24,371 nt of DNA from positions 1-24,371 of the IMG/VR virus record IMGVR_UViG_3300031963_000900, one strand, 5' to 3'. Of the stretch, positions 13,151 through 21,940 are shown piece after piece. Every line of letters begins with the position of its first letter. The first letter of the stretch is position 1. The stretch comes from a virus. Position numbers and translations under genes: made by a program. The notes under the pieces were generated by a model. It saw only the letters and a program-made list of their open reading frames with translations, was not told where the DNA came from and did not search any database.

Positions 13151-15197
13151 TCTTGCAATACCGATTCCGCTCGATATTACACGCCGAATCGATGCCGAGC
13201 GAGATCCGCAGCGATGGCTAAACGTCTACTTTGCAGAAATCTTTCGCGAAGCCTGGACCGACGACCGCCTAGCAATGCTTCACTCAATAATCGACGCCGC
13301 ACTCTACGGAGGCGACCAGGCAATAGCCGGTCCTCGCGGCGAAGGCAAGACGACGATCGCAACTCATGCGGCACTGTACTTGATGGTTCGCGGGCTCTCA
13401 ACCTTTCCTGTTGTGATCGGGAAGAGTCAAGGCAAGGCACAACTAGAACTCAAGTCGATCAAGGAGCAGCTCCAGCAGAATGAGCTATTCATTGCCGACT
13501 ATCCCGAAATCGGAGTGCCGATGCAAGCGGTTGGTGGCTGGTCGTCTCGTGCTCGCATGCAGACGGTCGGCGGCATGAACACCAATATCGAGCTAGCCGC
13601 CGATCACATCGCGTTCCCAACGATTGCACGCTTGCAGTTAGCGGACTGGCCAGAGTCGTTTGAGGTCGCAAGTTGCGGCCAGGTGCTCTACTGCCTTGGT
13701 ATTGACGGACCTGTTCGCGGTACGAAGTTTAGAAATCAGCGTCCAACGCTCGCAATTATCGACGACATCGAAGACCGTGAGGCGGCAGCGTCTGAAGCAT
13801 TGATTGAGAAGAACGAAGAGATCCTGGAAAAGGACGTTGCAGGACTCGGAGCCAGTAGTGAGCGGATTCCCAGAGTCATGCTCTGCACGGTGCAGAATCG
13901 CAAATGCATTGCCTATCGTTTCACCGATCCGCAGGTCAAGCCGTCTTGGCGAGGTAAGCGATACCGCAAGATGCTTCGCGAGCCTGATCGTATGGATCTC
14001 GTCCAGCAGTACATCCAGATGCGGCAGACTCGATCGACCGATGACCCGGACGCGCGGGTTGCGTTCCAGTTCTGGCGTGATAATCAGGTCGAGATTGAAG
14101 CGGGTTGCGTGGTTTCCAACGTCAATAGCTACTCAAAGAAGCTTCACGCAGACGGCGAGCCGCTGGAGTTGTCGGCAATTCACGCCTACTACAACCGAGT
14201 CGCAGACGTTGGACCAAAGGCTGTAGCGACCGAGATCGACAACGATCCTCCGCCAGAAGCGGGACCAGCTGGTCTTGGCATAACAACGGACATCATCATG
14301 TCGCGAATCAGCGGTCTGGATCGTCGGCAGTTGCCAGCCAACACCATCGCACTTACCGCAGGAATCGACGTCGGCAAGTATCGATGCCACTGGGTCGTTA
14401 CGGCATGGTGGAGCGGTGCCGGTGGATGCGTGGTTGATTATGGCGTTCTGGAGGTGTCAAACACCAATAGCGACATGGATCATGAAGCCGCGGAACCGCA
14501 GATCTATAAAGCACTCCTCGAATGGCGGGACTCGCAGAACGGCAAGCAATACGTTGACGCGACCGGAACCGAGCGAAAACTAGACTTCGTGCTTGTTGAC
14601 TCGGGAACCTTCACCCAGGCGATCTACGAGTTCACTAAGCAGGTTCGCGGCATTTATCATCCCGCCAAAGGCCAGTATCCTTACCGTCAACGCAAGCAGA
14701 ACACAGCTAATACGCTTGCCTCCGAGCATCTGCACGCGGAACGCATGGCATCGTCGGACGTTTGGCTCTACGAGCTCGACACATCCTACTGGAAACAGTT
14801 CGTTCATGAACGATTCTTGTCTCCGACCTTTGACGACCAGAACATGCTACGGCGTGGGGCATTGTCTCTTTTCAATCCGATGCACGGCAAAAGCCACTTG
14901 AACTACGCCATGCACTTGACCGCCGAAGAATTGGTCTCGGAGTTCAAAGAGGGCAAGGGCGTCAAAACATACTGGACCGTCAAGAACGAGAACAATCACT
15001 GGCTTGACGCGACCTACCTGTCGGCGGCGGCTGGCGAGATTTGCGGTGTCAAGCTGATCGCACCGAGCGAAAAGGAGATCGCACCTCGCATGGTGGACAA
15101 AGACGCACCCAAGCAACAGCCGCAACCACAACGAAGGAATCCGCACGGTCGATTTCGTCAACGGCCAGGCGGTTGGATACCACGGAGGAGAGGATAA
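12990..15197 (+). CDS. terL: Terminase large subunit (packaging ATPase and nuclease)
   Basis: A 735-residue motor protein that packages phage DNA into the prohead. The Walker A motif is GPRGEGKTT (114-122), Walker B with the catalytic acid is LAIIDDIE (254-261), and a probable coupling motif near 297-302 (VMLCTVQN) follows. The C-terminal RNase H-like nuclease begins at LTAGIDVGKYRCHWVV (D460), with a second acid at DFVLVDSG (D537) and a third region near 680-690 (HWLDATYLSAAA, with D). The length exceeds the common 450-600 residues, because of an N-terminal 90-residue extension and large inserts. AGGAAG lies 9 bases before ATG 12990. An internal ATG at 13122 lacks a site and is disfavoured. 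The gene overlaps the small-subunit gene by 161 bases. Confidence 0.9.
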   Translation: MSSDYDFLNSLDLSQLQNLLVLHPKTASAADPVKGDERLKQRQLMAKKRAAERDLAIPIPLDITRRIDAERDPQRWLNVYFAEIFREAWTDDRLAMLHSIIDAALYGGDQAIAGPRGEGKTTIATHAALYLMVRGLSTFPVVIGKSQGKAQLELKSIKEQLQQNELFIADYPEIGVPMQAVGGWSSRARMQTVGGMNTNIELAADHIAFPTIARLQLADWPESFEVASCGQVLYCLGIDGPVRGTKFRNQRPTLAIIDDIEDREAAASEALIEKNEEILEKDVAGLGASSERIPRVMLCTVQNRKCIAYRFTDPQVKPSWRGKRYRKMLREPDRMDLVQQYIQMRQTRSTDDPDARVAFQFWRDNQVEIEAGCVVSNVNSYSKKLHADGEPLELSAIHAYYNRVADVGPKAVATEIDNDPPPEAGPAGLGITTDIIMSRISGLDRRQLPANTIALTAGIDVGKYRCHWVVTAWWSGAGGCVVDYGVLEVSNTNSDMDHEAAEPQIYKALLEWRDSQNGKQYVDATGTERKLDFVLVDSGTFTQAIYEFTKQVRGIYHPAKGQYPYRQRKQNTANTLASEHLHAERMASSDVWLYELDTSYWKQFVHERFLSPTFDDQNMLRRGALSLFNPMHGKSHLNYAMHLTAEELVSEFKEGKGVKTYWTVKNENNHWLDATYLSAAAGEICGVKLIAPSEKEIAPRMVDKDAPKQQPQPQRRNPHGRFRQRPGGWIPRRRG

Positions 15198-15427
15198 TGG
15201 CAAAGAAACGGAAGCAACAACCAGTGCAAGAAGTTCAAGAGACACAAGTAATCGAAGCGGTTATTGAGGAATCGAAGCCGCGTGAGTTCGAAGCACGTCC
15301 ATGCTCATCTTGTGCAAGCGTCCGACCATACGGCAAGAACTATAGCCGAGTCTATTGCACGCGAGCTTCGATTCGATATTGCAAATGCGACTTTTGCGGA
15401 AACACATGGTCGCAAGAAGGAAAGTAA
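15197..15427 (+). CDS. Small zinc-ribbon protein between terminase and connector genes
   Basis: A 76-residue protein whose ATG overlaps the terminase stop (TAATG), with a strong GGAGGAGAGGA purine tract just upstream. The N-terminal 35 residues are Lys/Gln/Glu rich and probably disordered. The C-terminal part has CSSC (residues about 37-40) and CKCDFCGNTW (about 63-72), a four-cysteine zinc ribbon similar to those in small phage proteins encoded near terminases. Role unknown; DNA or RNA binding during packaging is a guess. Confidence 0.65.
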   Translation: MAKKRKQQPVQEVQETQVIEAVIEESKPREFEARPCSSCASVRPYGKNYSRVYCTRASIRYCKCDFCGNTWSQEGK

Positions 15428-15439
15428 ATTTTCGCCCTC

Positions 15440-15459
15440 TGTACTATTCCAATAGTACA
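15440..15459 (+). promoter_or_regulatory. 20-bp palindrome, candidate operator
   Basis: TGTACTATT (15440-15448) and AATAGTACA (15451-15459) are perfect 9-bp half-sites separated by CC. It lies in a 73-base gap between the zinc-ribbon gene and the gpW-type gene, 41 bases before the ATG. No T-run follows. The symmetry and spacing fit a dimeric repressor site better than an RNA terminator. The binding protein is unknown. Confidence 0.5.
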
Positions 15460-15500
15460 AACATCTAGCAACCAAAACATGCCATGCGAAACTTGCTTGC

Positions 15501-15716
15501 ATGGCAACATCTGCAAGCCTGCTCTCACAAATTGACGCAGCTATCGAGGCACTGCTTACCGGCGGTGCGTCTTCGTATTCGATTGGAAATCGATCGGTTA
15601 CGAAGCTTGACTTGCCGGCCTTAATGAGCGAACGCCGGATGTTGCTAACTGAAGTGCAACGCGAAACCGGATCAGGCGGAATCGCCCTCGGCAAGATGAC
15701 GAGGCACCGCCGATGA
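15501..15716 (+). CDS. gpW-type head-tail joining protein
   Basis: A 71-residue protein with the features of the lambda gpW family: two helices (SLLSQIDAAIEALLTGG; DLPALMSERRMLLTEVQRE) around a short beta hairpin (SYSIGNRSVTKLD). The family stabilises filled heads and lets the tail attach. The size matches the usual 65-75 residues, and the position between terminase and portal is the same as in lambda. Its stop overlaps the portal start (ATGA). No strong ribosome binding site is visible before this ATG, which is unusual for this window. Confidence 0.75.
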   Translation: MATSASLLSQIDAAIEALLTGGASSYSIGNRSVTKLDLPALMSERRMLLTEVQRETGSGGIALGKMTRHRR

Positions 15717-17527
15717 TCGACCGCATCTTCGATTCCTTGGTCTCTGCCATTTCTCCTGTCTCTGGTTTGCGACGCATGCAAGCCAGACGCCTGCTTCGCT
15801 CCTACCAAGGCGGCGAACCCTCCCGCGTTAGCAGTTCGCGGAATCCTAAGAACCAACCCGCGGACATGGAATTGCTCGGCCCGTTTGGTGCCGATCGAAC
15901 CAGAGCATGGGCCAGGGATCTTGTTCGCAACAACGCCTACGCTTGGGGCGTCGTCGATACGATCGTTTCCAGCGTGGTAGGTTGCGGGATTCGAGCACAA
16001 TCCACCTTCGAAACTCCGGAAGGCGAAGACGTCGAAAACGTCAACGATGTACGCGACAAGGTTTGGTCCGAGTGGTGCGAAGTCTGCGACGTCAACGGCC
16101 AATACACCTTCGAGGAATTGCAGGCCGCTGCACAGCGTGAGATTGTCGAGGCCGGGGAAGTGCTGGTCCGCATTGTCCGCACCTCAAGCATTACCTATCG
16201 CGGCATCCTGCGACCTGTGCCGCTCGCACTTGAATTGATCGAAGCTGACCGTCTCGCAGGCGACAAGGACACCTACGCCGCTCGGCTGTCGGCACAAAAC
16301 GGCAACCGCATCATCCGTGGCGTCGAGGTGGACGACCTTGGCAAGCCTGTCGCGTACTGGATCTACAAAGACCACCCGCTCCAGCCGTACGCATTCACTC
16401 GCACACCGGAGCGGATACCGGCCAACGAGATCATGCACCTATTCCGGCGTGATCGAGTCGGCCAGACTCGCGGCGTGACTTGGTTTGCTCCGGCACTTAG
16501 CTGGATTCGGGATCTCGGAACCTACGTTGACAACGAGCTGCAAGCCTCGGCGGTCGCGTCCTGCTTCACGGTGGCGATCAAGACCGATACGCCGATCGGC
16601 AACCTCTACGATCCAGACGGCGGCAGCGGCACAGACTCAGCAGGCAATCGAGAGCGGTACGTTGAGCCTGGCATGATTATGGAACTCAAGCCTGGCGAAG
16701 ACGTCGTTGGCCTCAATCCAGGCCGTCCAAACGCCGGTGCCGAGCCGTGGATTCAACTCATCCTCCGTGGGATCGCGGTCGGCACCGGCCTCTCCTACGA
16801 AGTTGTCGCACGCGACTACAGCCAGACATCGTATAGCTCCAGCCGCACCAGCCAACTCGAAGACCGACGCCGCTTTCGATGCTGGCAGCAATACCTGATT
16901 CGGCACCTCTGCCAACCAGTCTGGGACGCGTTTTGTGATGCGGCGGCGTTGTCTGCGTTGCCAGGGTTCGCGGCATCGTCCGATCTGCTTGACGATCGAC
17001 GCCGCGTCGCTCCGGTCGAGTGGCAAACTCCGGAGTGGGAGTGGGTCGATCCACAGAGCGAACAGACCGCTAGCGAGATGGCGTTGAACTCGTTCACCGA
17101 CACGTACCAAAACGTCCTCGGATCGCGTGGCCGATCGTTCCGCAGCGTCTTCTATCAGCGAGCAAAAGAAGAGCGGATGCGGCGGAAGCTGGGCCTAGTC
17201 ACTGCCGAAGAGCAGCAACTAGCGATCAGTGCCGCACAGACACAACAGACGGCGGCAAGCGATCCGCAGGGATCTGCACCATCCGCACCTGTCGAGCAAC
17301 GAACCTCTGGCACCGGCGAAATGGTGGGTTTGTCAACCCTCCAGTTCAACCGCAACCGCAAAGCCATCTTCAAGACCCTGGAAGAGCTTGCTGCAGGCAC
17401 TCTCTCAGAGACTCAGGCTCGCGTCTTCCTATCGTCGATCGGCATGAGTCCCGACAACGTCGATGCGTTGGTCACTGACGCTATGGATGGATCCGTGGAC
17501 ACCGTAGAACCGGAGGCCGCAACGTGA
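15713..17527 (+). CDS. Portal protein, lambda type
   Basis: A 604-residue protein starting at an ATGA overlap. It resembles the lambda gpB portal family: YQGGEPSRVSSSRNPKNQPAD near the N-terminus (residues about 31-51), RDLVRNNAYAWGVVDTIVSSVVGCGIR (about 68-94), and WSEWCEVCDVNGQYTFEELQ (about 113-132). ANEIMHLFRRDRVGQTRGVTWFAP (about 236-259) and VARDYSQTSYSSSRTSQLEDRRRF (about 360-384) are family hallmarks. The portal is the dodecameric ring at one head vertex through which DNA enters and leaves. The C-terminal 120 residues are longer and less conserved, ending in a helical region (LEELAAGTLSETQARVFL). Confidence 0.9.
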   Translation: MIDRIFDSLVSAISPVSGLRRMQARRLLRSYQGGEPSRVSSSRNPKNQPADMELLGPFGADRTRAWARDLVRNNAYAWGVVDTIVSSVVGCGIRAQSTFETPEGEDVENVNDVRDKVWSEWCEVCDVNGQYTFEELQAAAQREIVEAGEVLVRIVRTSSITYRGILRPVPLALELIEADRLAGDKDTYAARLSAQNGNRIIRGVEVDDLGKPVAYWIYKDHPLQPYAFTRTPERIPANEIMHLFRRDRVGQTRGVTWFAPALSWIRDLGTYVDNELQASAVASCFTVAIKTDTPIGNLYDPDGGSGTDSAGNRERYVEPGMIMELKPGEDVVGLNPGRPNAGAEPWIQLILRGIAVGTGLSYEVVARDYSQTSYSSSRTSQLEDRRRFRCWQQYLIRHLCQPVWDAFCDAAALSALPGFAASSDLLDDRRRVAPVEWQTPEWEWVDPQSEQTASEMALNSFTDTYQNVLGSRGRSFRSVFYQRAKEERMRRKLGLVTAEEQQLAISAAQTQQTAASDPQGSAPSAPVEQRTSGTGEMVGLSTLQFNRNRKAIFKTLEELAAGTLSETQARVFLSSIGMSPDNVDALVTDAMDGSVDTVEPEAAT

Positions 17528-19716
17528 ACAAAGCTAGCCTCATCAAACGACGCAAGCAACTCGACGAGAAAAAGTCGGTAGCACGCCTGGCGTCGGTTCA
17601 ACGGATCACCCGCCTGTTCGCTGCACCCAAAGACGGCAAGGCTGTGATCGCGACCGAGACGCCGATCGAAATCTACGACCAGCAACGCGGCTGGATCAAG
17701 CAAGTCTTGCTGATGGACGGCGTGCGATTCCGTAATGCCAAGCGGCAGTTGCCGATTGTTGACAGCCACAACGACAAGACCGTTCGCAACGTCTTCGGCT
17801 CGATTCGAAACATCACCATCGAGGACGGACAGCTAGTCGGAGTCGCTGAGTTCGCAAGCGACGACGAATCGCAAGTCGTCGCCACTCGCTACGCCGAAGG
17901 GCATCTCAACGACTTCTCGATTGATGCGATTGTCATCGATCGCCAATTGATCCCAGAGGGGAAGACCTACACCACCGCACGGGGTGAGGTCGTCGAAGGT
18001 CCAGCGGAAATCATCACCGCATGGGAACCGCATAACGCGTCGATCTGTGCAACGGGTGCAGATCCGAATTCTACAGTTCGTCGGTCATACGACCGGGAAG
18101 AGGTGCAGAGAATGGACGAAGCCTTGATGCAGGCAGTCTCAAAACTCGGCGTGCCGGAAGGTATGACCGACCCAGTAGCAATCATCACGTTTCTAGCGGG
18201 CAAGGCGTCCGCTAGCGAGTCCGAGTCACCCGAGATGCCAGAGGTCGAAATGATGGCTGACGCCAAAGAAGAACCCAAGGAAGAGCCCGCACCCGAAGCA
18301 GTGCGAGCCGACATGCCAGCCGAAGACGTTGAGCAAAAGGTTGAGGCTGAGGTTGCTCGTCAACTCGCTGCCGACCAACTCCGACGCAAATCAATTTACT
18401 CCGATGTGAAACTCGCAAAGCTTGAGCGAAGCTTTGCCGAGCAACTCATCGACGAGGGTGTTTCTGTGGAAGTCGCTCGCGAAAGGATCATCCGCAAGAT
18501 GGCAACCCAAGAACCCGTAGGAACCTCTCCCAATCCCGACGTTCGCGTTACCGAATCCGCCGACGACAAGTTTGCATCGGCAATCGGCAGCGGACTGATT
18601 CAGCGATCGATGAAGGCCGCTGGTCTTCGCAATCGTTCTCAGACCGCACCAGGTGCTGACGAGTTCGAGCGAATGGACCTTCGCCGAATGGCAACCATGT
18701 GCGTCCAGCGGATGGGCATTCACACCGACAAGCTCGGCATGCCCGAGATCGCACGCATCGCAATGGGTGCTCGTGGCGTCGAGCAGAAGTATCGCATCCA
18801 ACGCGATGCGTACCATACGACCGGCTCGTTCCCATCGCTACTGCTCGACGCAGCAAACAAAACGCTGCTCGCTGCCTACGAAGAAGCGACCTACACATGG
18901 TCAATCTGGGCACGGCAAGCCGCAAGCGTTGACGACTTCAAGCCGATCAACCGGATCCGCATGGGTGAGTCGCCCGACTTGGAAGCGATCCCAGAGGCTC
19001 AAGCTTACCCCGAAGGAGCCATCACCGACCTTCGGACCAGCTACCGGGTCGAAAAGTACGGCAAGCAGTTTTCGGTATCGTGGGAAACGGTCATCAACGA
19101 TGACCTGGACGCCTTGAGCCGCATTCCTGCCATGCACGGCAACGCTGCTCGTCGCCTTCAAAACAAGAAGGTCTACGAGGTGCTGACCGCCAATGCGAAC
19201 GTGGCCGACGGTTTCGCTCTCTTCAGTGCCTCGCACCCAAGCGGTAGCAACGTCTCTGGTAGTGCAGGTGCTCCGGCGGTCGGAACGCTCAACACTGGCT
19301 ACCAGCAGATGATGCTCCAAAAAGGCTTGGCATCGGATGCAATCCTCGGATTGACTCCGGCGTTCCTGATTGTGCCGCCTGCTTACAGTGCAACCGCTCT
19401 GGAGTTGGTCAACAGCCAGTCCTACAACGCCGCGAATAACAACGAAGGCGTTGTGAACATCTACGGCGTCAACGGCGTTCGTCCGCTTCAAGTTGTGGTC
19501 GAGCCGATTTTGCATGCAAGCAGCTCGACCAACTGGTTCCTGGCCGCGAACACGAACCAAATCGACACTGTCGAGCTTGCGTTCCTGAACGGCGAAGAGT
19601 CGCCGGTACTGACCAGCACGCAAGACTTTGACACCGACACTTACAAGTACAACGTCCGACAGACGTTCGGTGTCGCTGCAATCGATTGGCGTGGGTTGTT
19701 CCGCAACGCTTCCTAG
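17524..19716 (+). CDS. Prohead protease / scaffold / major capsid fusion protein
   Basis: A 730-residue protein overlapping the portal stop by 4 bases. Residues 40-185 form a prohead serine protease of the HK97/S78 type: IVDSHNDKTVRNVFGSIRN with H82, LNDFSIDAIV with S132, and WEPHNASICATGADPNS. Residues about 190-330 are acidic, Glu/Ala/Pro-rich and helical, acting as scaffold. From about 340 there is a capsid domain of the Mu gpT-like group (YGKQFSVSWETVINDDLDAL, HGNAARRLQNKKVYEVL, FALFSASH, AFLIVPPAYSATALELVNS). Such protease-capsid fusions are a known arrangement. The protein must cut itself to release mature capsid subunits. No separate capsid gene is present downstream. Confidence 0.88.
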   Translation: MNKASLIKRRKQLDEKKSVARLASVQRITRLFAAPKDGKAVIATETPIEIYDQQRGWIKQVLLMDGVRFRNAKRQLPIVDSHNDKTVRNVFGSIRNITIEDGQLVGVAEFASDDESQVVATRYAEGHLNDFSIDAIVIDRQLIPEGKTYTTARGEVVEGPAEIITAWEPHNASICATGADPNSTVRRSYDREEVQRMDEALMQAVSKLGVPEGMTDPVAIITFLAGKASASESESPEMPEVEMMADAKEEPKEEPAPEAVRADMPAEDVEQKVEAEVARQLAADQLRRKSIYSDVKLAKLERSFAEQLIDEGVSVEVARERIIRKMATQEPVGTSPNPDVRVTESADDKFASAIGSGLIQRSMKAAGLRNRSQTAPGADEFERMDLRRMATMCVQRMGIHTDKLGMPEIARIAMGARGVEQKYRIQRDAYHTTGSFPSLLLDAANKTLLAAYEEATYTWSIWARQAASVDDFKPINRIRMGESPDLEAIPEAQAYPEGAITDLRTSYRVEKYGKQFSVSWETVINDDLDALSRIPAMHGNAARRLQNKKVYEVLTANANVADGFALFSASHPSGSNVSGSAGAPAVGTLNTGYQQMMLQKGLASDAILGLTPAFLIVPPAYSATALELVNSQSYNAANNNEGVVNIYGVNGVRPLQVVVEPILHASSSTNWFLAANTNQIDTVELAFLNGEESPVLTSTQDFDTDTYKYNVRQTFGVAAIDWRGLFRNAS

Positions 19717-19734
19717 TCTGATTGACGACTTCCC

Positions 19735-19761
19735 GCCCTGGTCGCAACCGGCCAGGGCTTT
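19735..19761 (+). terminator. Hairpin after the capsid gene, possible terminator or mRNA stabiliser
   Basis: GCCCTGG (19735-19741) and CCAGGGC (19752-19758) form a perfect 7-bp GC-rich stem with a 10-base loop, followed by only TTT. It lies 18 bases after the capsid stop. With so few Ts, it would be a leaky terminator or a 3'-end protector for the abundant capsid message. Confidence 0.5.
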
Positions 19762-19800
19762 CCCTCAAGCAAACACAACTTCCAAACCTGGAGAAAACAA

Positions 19801-20472
19801 ATGGCCGAGCTTCTCGATTTTGAACAACGCTACGTTGACGACTTTGTCGGTTCGAGCGTTACGTTTCCAACCTCCGCAAACATCGGTACTCCGTGGGTTA
19901 CTGCGGTCACTGGTGCTGCACCTCCGACCCACGTTCGAGCCGGCAGTCTTGCGACCCTGACGTTGACCAGTGCCAGCCAGATTCAGATTCTCGGCTTGCA
20001 TCACGGTGACTCTCTGGCGTTCGACATCGACGACATCCAGCGAGTCACCATGCGGGTCCGCATCGGTGCGACGACCTTCACCTCCGGATCGATCCTCTGC
20101 TTCGGCGTCGGGTCGGCTCGAAACGATGCGTCGAACGATGTCGCCGCGAATGCTTGGTTCCGGATGGAGGGTGCAAACTCGACGTCGCTTGTCTACTGCG
20201 AGACCGACGATGGCACGCGAGACGTTGACGACGTTTCCACCGGCTTGGCGCTTGCAAACACTTTCCGCGATTTCGTGATCGACTTCACGGGCGGCAAAAG
20301 CAACGTCAAGTTCTACATCGACGGCATCCGAGTCTGTGCCTCGCAGACCTTCGATATGTCGGCGTACAGTTCCGGACTGCAACCGATCGTCCAGTTGCAG
20401 AAAGCCGCAAACACCAACGCGGACGTCTGTGTGATCGATTTCGTAGAAATCGTTTGCAAGCGACGAGCCTAA
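19801..20472 (+). CDS. Head decoration-like protein with lectin-type jelly-roll fold
   Basis: A 223-residue protein with GGAGA 8 bases upstream of ATG. The pattern is beta-rich: DDFVGSSVTFPTS, QRVTMRVRIG, SGSILCFGVGSAR, VYCETDDGTRDVDDVSTG, and FRDFVIDFTGGKSNVKFYIDGIRVC. The last is typical of concanavalin/LamG-like folds (V-x-FYIDG). It directly follows the capsid gene, where lambda-like phages carry a decoration protein (gpD position), so capsid decoration or surface glycan binding is inferred. No gpD sequence similarity is claimed. Its stop overlaps the next start (TAATG). Confidence 0.6.
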   Translation: MAELLDFEQRYVDDFVGSSVTFPTSANIGTPWVTAVTGAAPPTHVRAGSLATLTLTSASQIQILGLHHGDSLAFDIDDIQRVTMRVRIGATTFTSGSILCFGVGSARNDASNDVAANAWFRMEGANSTSLVYCETDDGTRDVDDVSTGLALANTFRDFVIDFTGGKSNVKFYIDGIRVCASQTFDMSAYSSGLQPIVQLQKAANTNADVCVIDFVEIVCKRRA

Positions 20473-20819
20473 TGACGCTGCATGACACCATCCGCTCTGA
20501 TGCGGCTCAAGTGTTCTGCAACGCAAGCGACTTCGCGGAGTCCGTTGTGTACTACAAACGCAACGGACTCTCGCGAACCATCAACGCCGTCGTCCAGCGC
20601 GAGGCGTTCGCGATCAACCCCGAAGACGGGGACACCATCACTCCCGTCTTCGAGGTCCATGTTGCCAACGATGCCGCCACCGGAATCGCCAGCAACGAAC
20701 TGAACATTGGCGGTGACATGCTCACGTTCGCGGTGCGGGTTGGAAAGCCAGCCGAGCGACGGAGCATCACACGCCTCATCAGCCATGACGAAGGAATGTT
20801 GGTGCTTGAATGTCGCTAG
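20472..20819 (+). CDS. Head-tail attachment protein (lambda FII / Gifsy-2-like position)
   Basis: A 115-residue protein. The ATG at 20472 overlaps the previous stop and is preferred to one 18 bases upstream inside that gene. The pattern MTLHDTIRSDAAQVFCNASDF with VVYYKRNG, then TINAVVQREAF...VFEVHVAND and ITRLISHDEGMLVLECR, matches small beta-barrel head-tail adaptor proteins: an N-terminal helix, then a barrel ending in 'ItrvlsqDxgxwxlel'. It would fill the portal-to-tail interface. Confidence 0.7.
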   Translation: MTLHDTIRSDAAQVFCNASDFAESVVYYKRNGLSRTINAVVQREAFAINPEDGDTITPVFEVHVANDAATGIASNELNIGGDMLTFAVRVGKPAERRSITRLISHDEGMLVLECR

Positions 20820-21289
20820 CCATCGTTGACCAGATAGCCAATGCGATCACCGATCGCGTTGCCTTGATGGTGGACAACGACGCCTACGAGATCGGTATCG
20901 CCGAGGTTGTGGTACCGACGCGAGTCGGAGAATTCACGCCTCGCGATCGCCAGATCGTTATCGTCCAAGGCGACGATGAACGAGTTCCCGACCTAGACAT
21001 ACCAGGAAATCCGCCAGGCATTGCACGGAGGCAAACCTGGAATATTCGATGCCACTTGATGCCAGACGAAGGGAGCGGTGAGGATGCAGTCAATCAAGCC
21101 GCTGCCGACATCGTCAAAGCGATCACCACACCCAACAGCACATGGCATAACTGGGGCGGGCTGGCGATCAACACCGAGCTCGGACGCATTGAGTACGTCT
21201 CGTTCGATGGCGGGCCTGACGGAGTCAACCTTCCGATCCATGTGCTTTACCGCGTCTCTGAATACTCTCCATTCGTGTCGAGGATCTGA
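20810..21289 (+). CDS. Probable tail terminator / tail completion protein
   Basis: A 159-residue protein overlapping the previous gene by 10 bases. It begins with a helix (LAIVDQIANAITDRVALM). Strands follow (VPTRVGEFTPRDRQIVIVQGDDER; RRQTWNIRCHLMPDEGS), then a long helix (AVNQAAADIVKAIT) and a strand (PIHVLYRVSEYSPF). This helix-sheet-helix-sheet order is that of gpU-like tail terminators, and the position between head-tail adaptor and tail genes agrees. Recognition is by layout, not by a catalytic motif. Confidence 0.6.
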   Translation: MSLAIVDQIANAITDRVALMVDNDAYEIGIAEVVVPTRVGEFTPRDRQIVIVQGDDERVPDLDIPGNPPGIARRQTWNIRCHLMPDEGSGEDAVNQAAADIVKAITTPNSTWHNWGGLAINTELGRIEYVSFDGGPDGVNLPIHVLYRVSEYSPFVSRI

Positions 21290-21295
21290 GCCGTG

Positions 21296-21940
21296 ATGAA
21301 AATCGACGTGGACAAAAAAAGTCTTGCAGAGTTGTATGTCGCTGCTGGCGATTTCCAGAAGCTGATCCCTCGACACCTGCGAGCATCAATCAACAAGGTA
21401 TCAAAGACCGTGCGAGTGCAGATCGCCAAGGAACTTGGCAAGGTAATGCACCTCAAAAACAACTTCGAGCCAGGGTTCAAGAAGGCCGAGACGCTGAAGC
21501 GATCGATCAAGGCCAAGAGCATGGCGACGACCGAAACCCTCCAGGCACGTCTCGGATTCTTTGGCGGTTATCCGTTCCCGCTCAAGTACTACGACGCACG
21601 GCAATACACCAAGACTCGCAAAGGCGAAAAGCAAAACAAGGGAATCAAGGTCAAGCTCACCAAGCCCGTCAAGGGCAACAACGGCACGCGGATCCTGCAT
21701 GATGCGTTCATCGTCACCACTCGCAAGCATCACGTCTTCCGTCGCGTCGGATCGACTCCCTCTCCGATCATTCGCCTCAACGGTCCCGCACCAGGCGACT
21801 ACTACAGCGACATCCAGGCGATTCCAAAGGCCAAAAAGATCGCCGAAGAACGCTTGCCGATCGAAATCAAACGCAGAGTCAGAGCGATTCTGCTGGAGAA
21901 AAAAGGAATCCTAAAACTCCGAGCATCCAGGGGCACCTAA
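21296..21940 (+). CDS. Minor tail protein, gpZ-like
   Basis: A 214-residue basic protein. ATG 21296 is chosen; a GTG one codon earlier (21293) is equally possible. N-terminal segment: HLRASINKVSKTVRVQIAKELGKVMHLK. The middle is basic and Gly-rich (GFFGGYPFPLKYYDARQYT, GIKVKLTKPVKGNNGTRIL) followed by FIVTTRKHHVFRRVG. This matches the prophage minor tail protein Z / HK97 gp10-type completion proteins, which act at the tail-head junction. The remaining 50 residues are helical and very basic. Confidence 0.65.
   Translation: MKIDVDKKSLAELYVAAGDFQKLIPRHLRASINKVSKTVRVQIAKELGKVMHLKNNFEPGFKKAETLKRSIKAKSMATTETLQARLGFFGGYPFPLKYYDARQYTKTRKGEKQNKGIKVKLTKPVKGNNGTRILHDAFIVTTRKHHVFRRVGSTPSPIIRLNGPAPGDYYSDIQAIPKAKKIAEERLPIEIKRRVRAILLEKKGILKLRASRGT

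Noticed and set aside
15305-16102. 265-codon frame on the - strand
   Set aside because: It lies antisense to the gpW and portal genes, whose families are recognisable; long antisense frames are expected from this codon usage, and it spans an intergenic gap.
18901-19623. 240-codon frame on the - strand
   Set aside because: Fully antisense to the capsid domain, which has clear family similarity.
19765-20526. 253-codon frame on the - strand
   Set aside because: Antisense to the decoration-like gene, with Arg/Cys/His-rich low-quality composition and no upstream signal.
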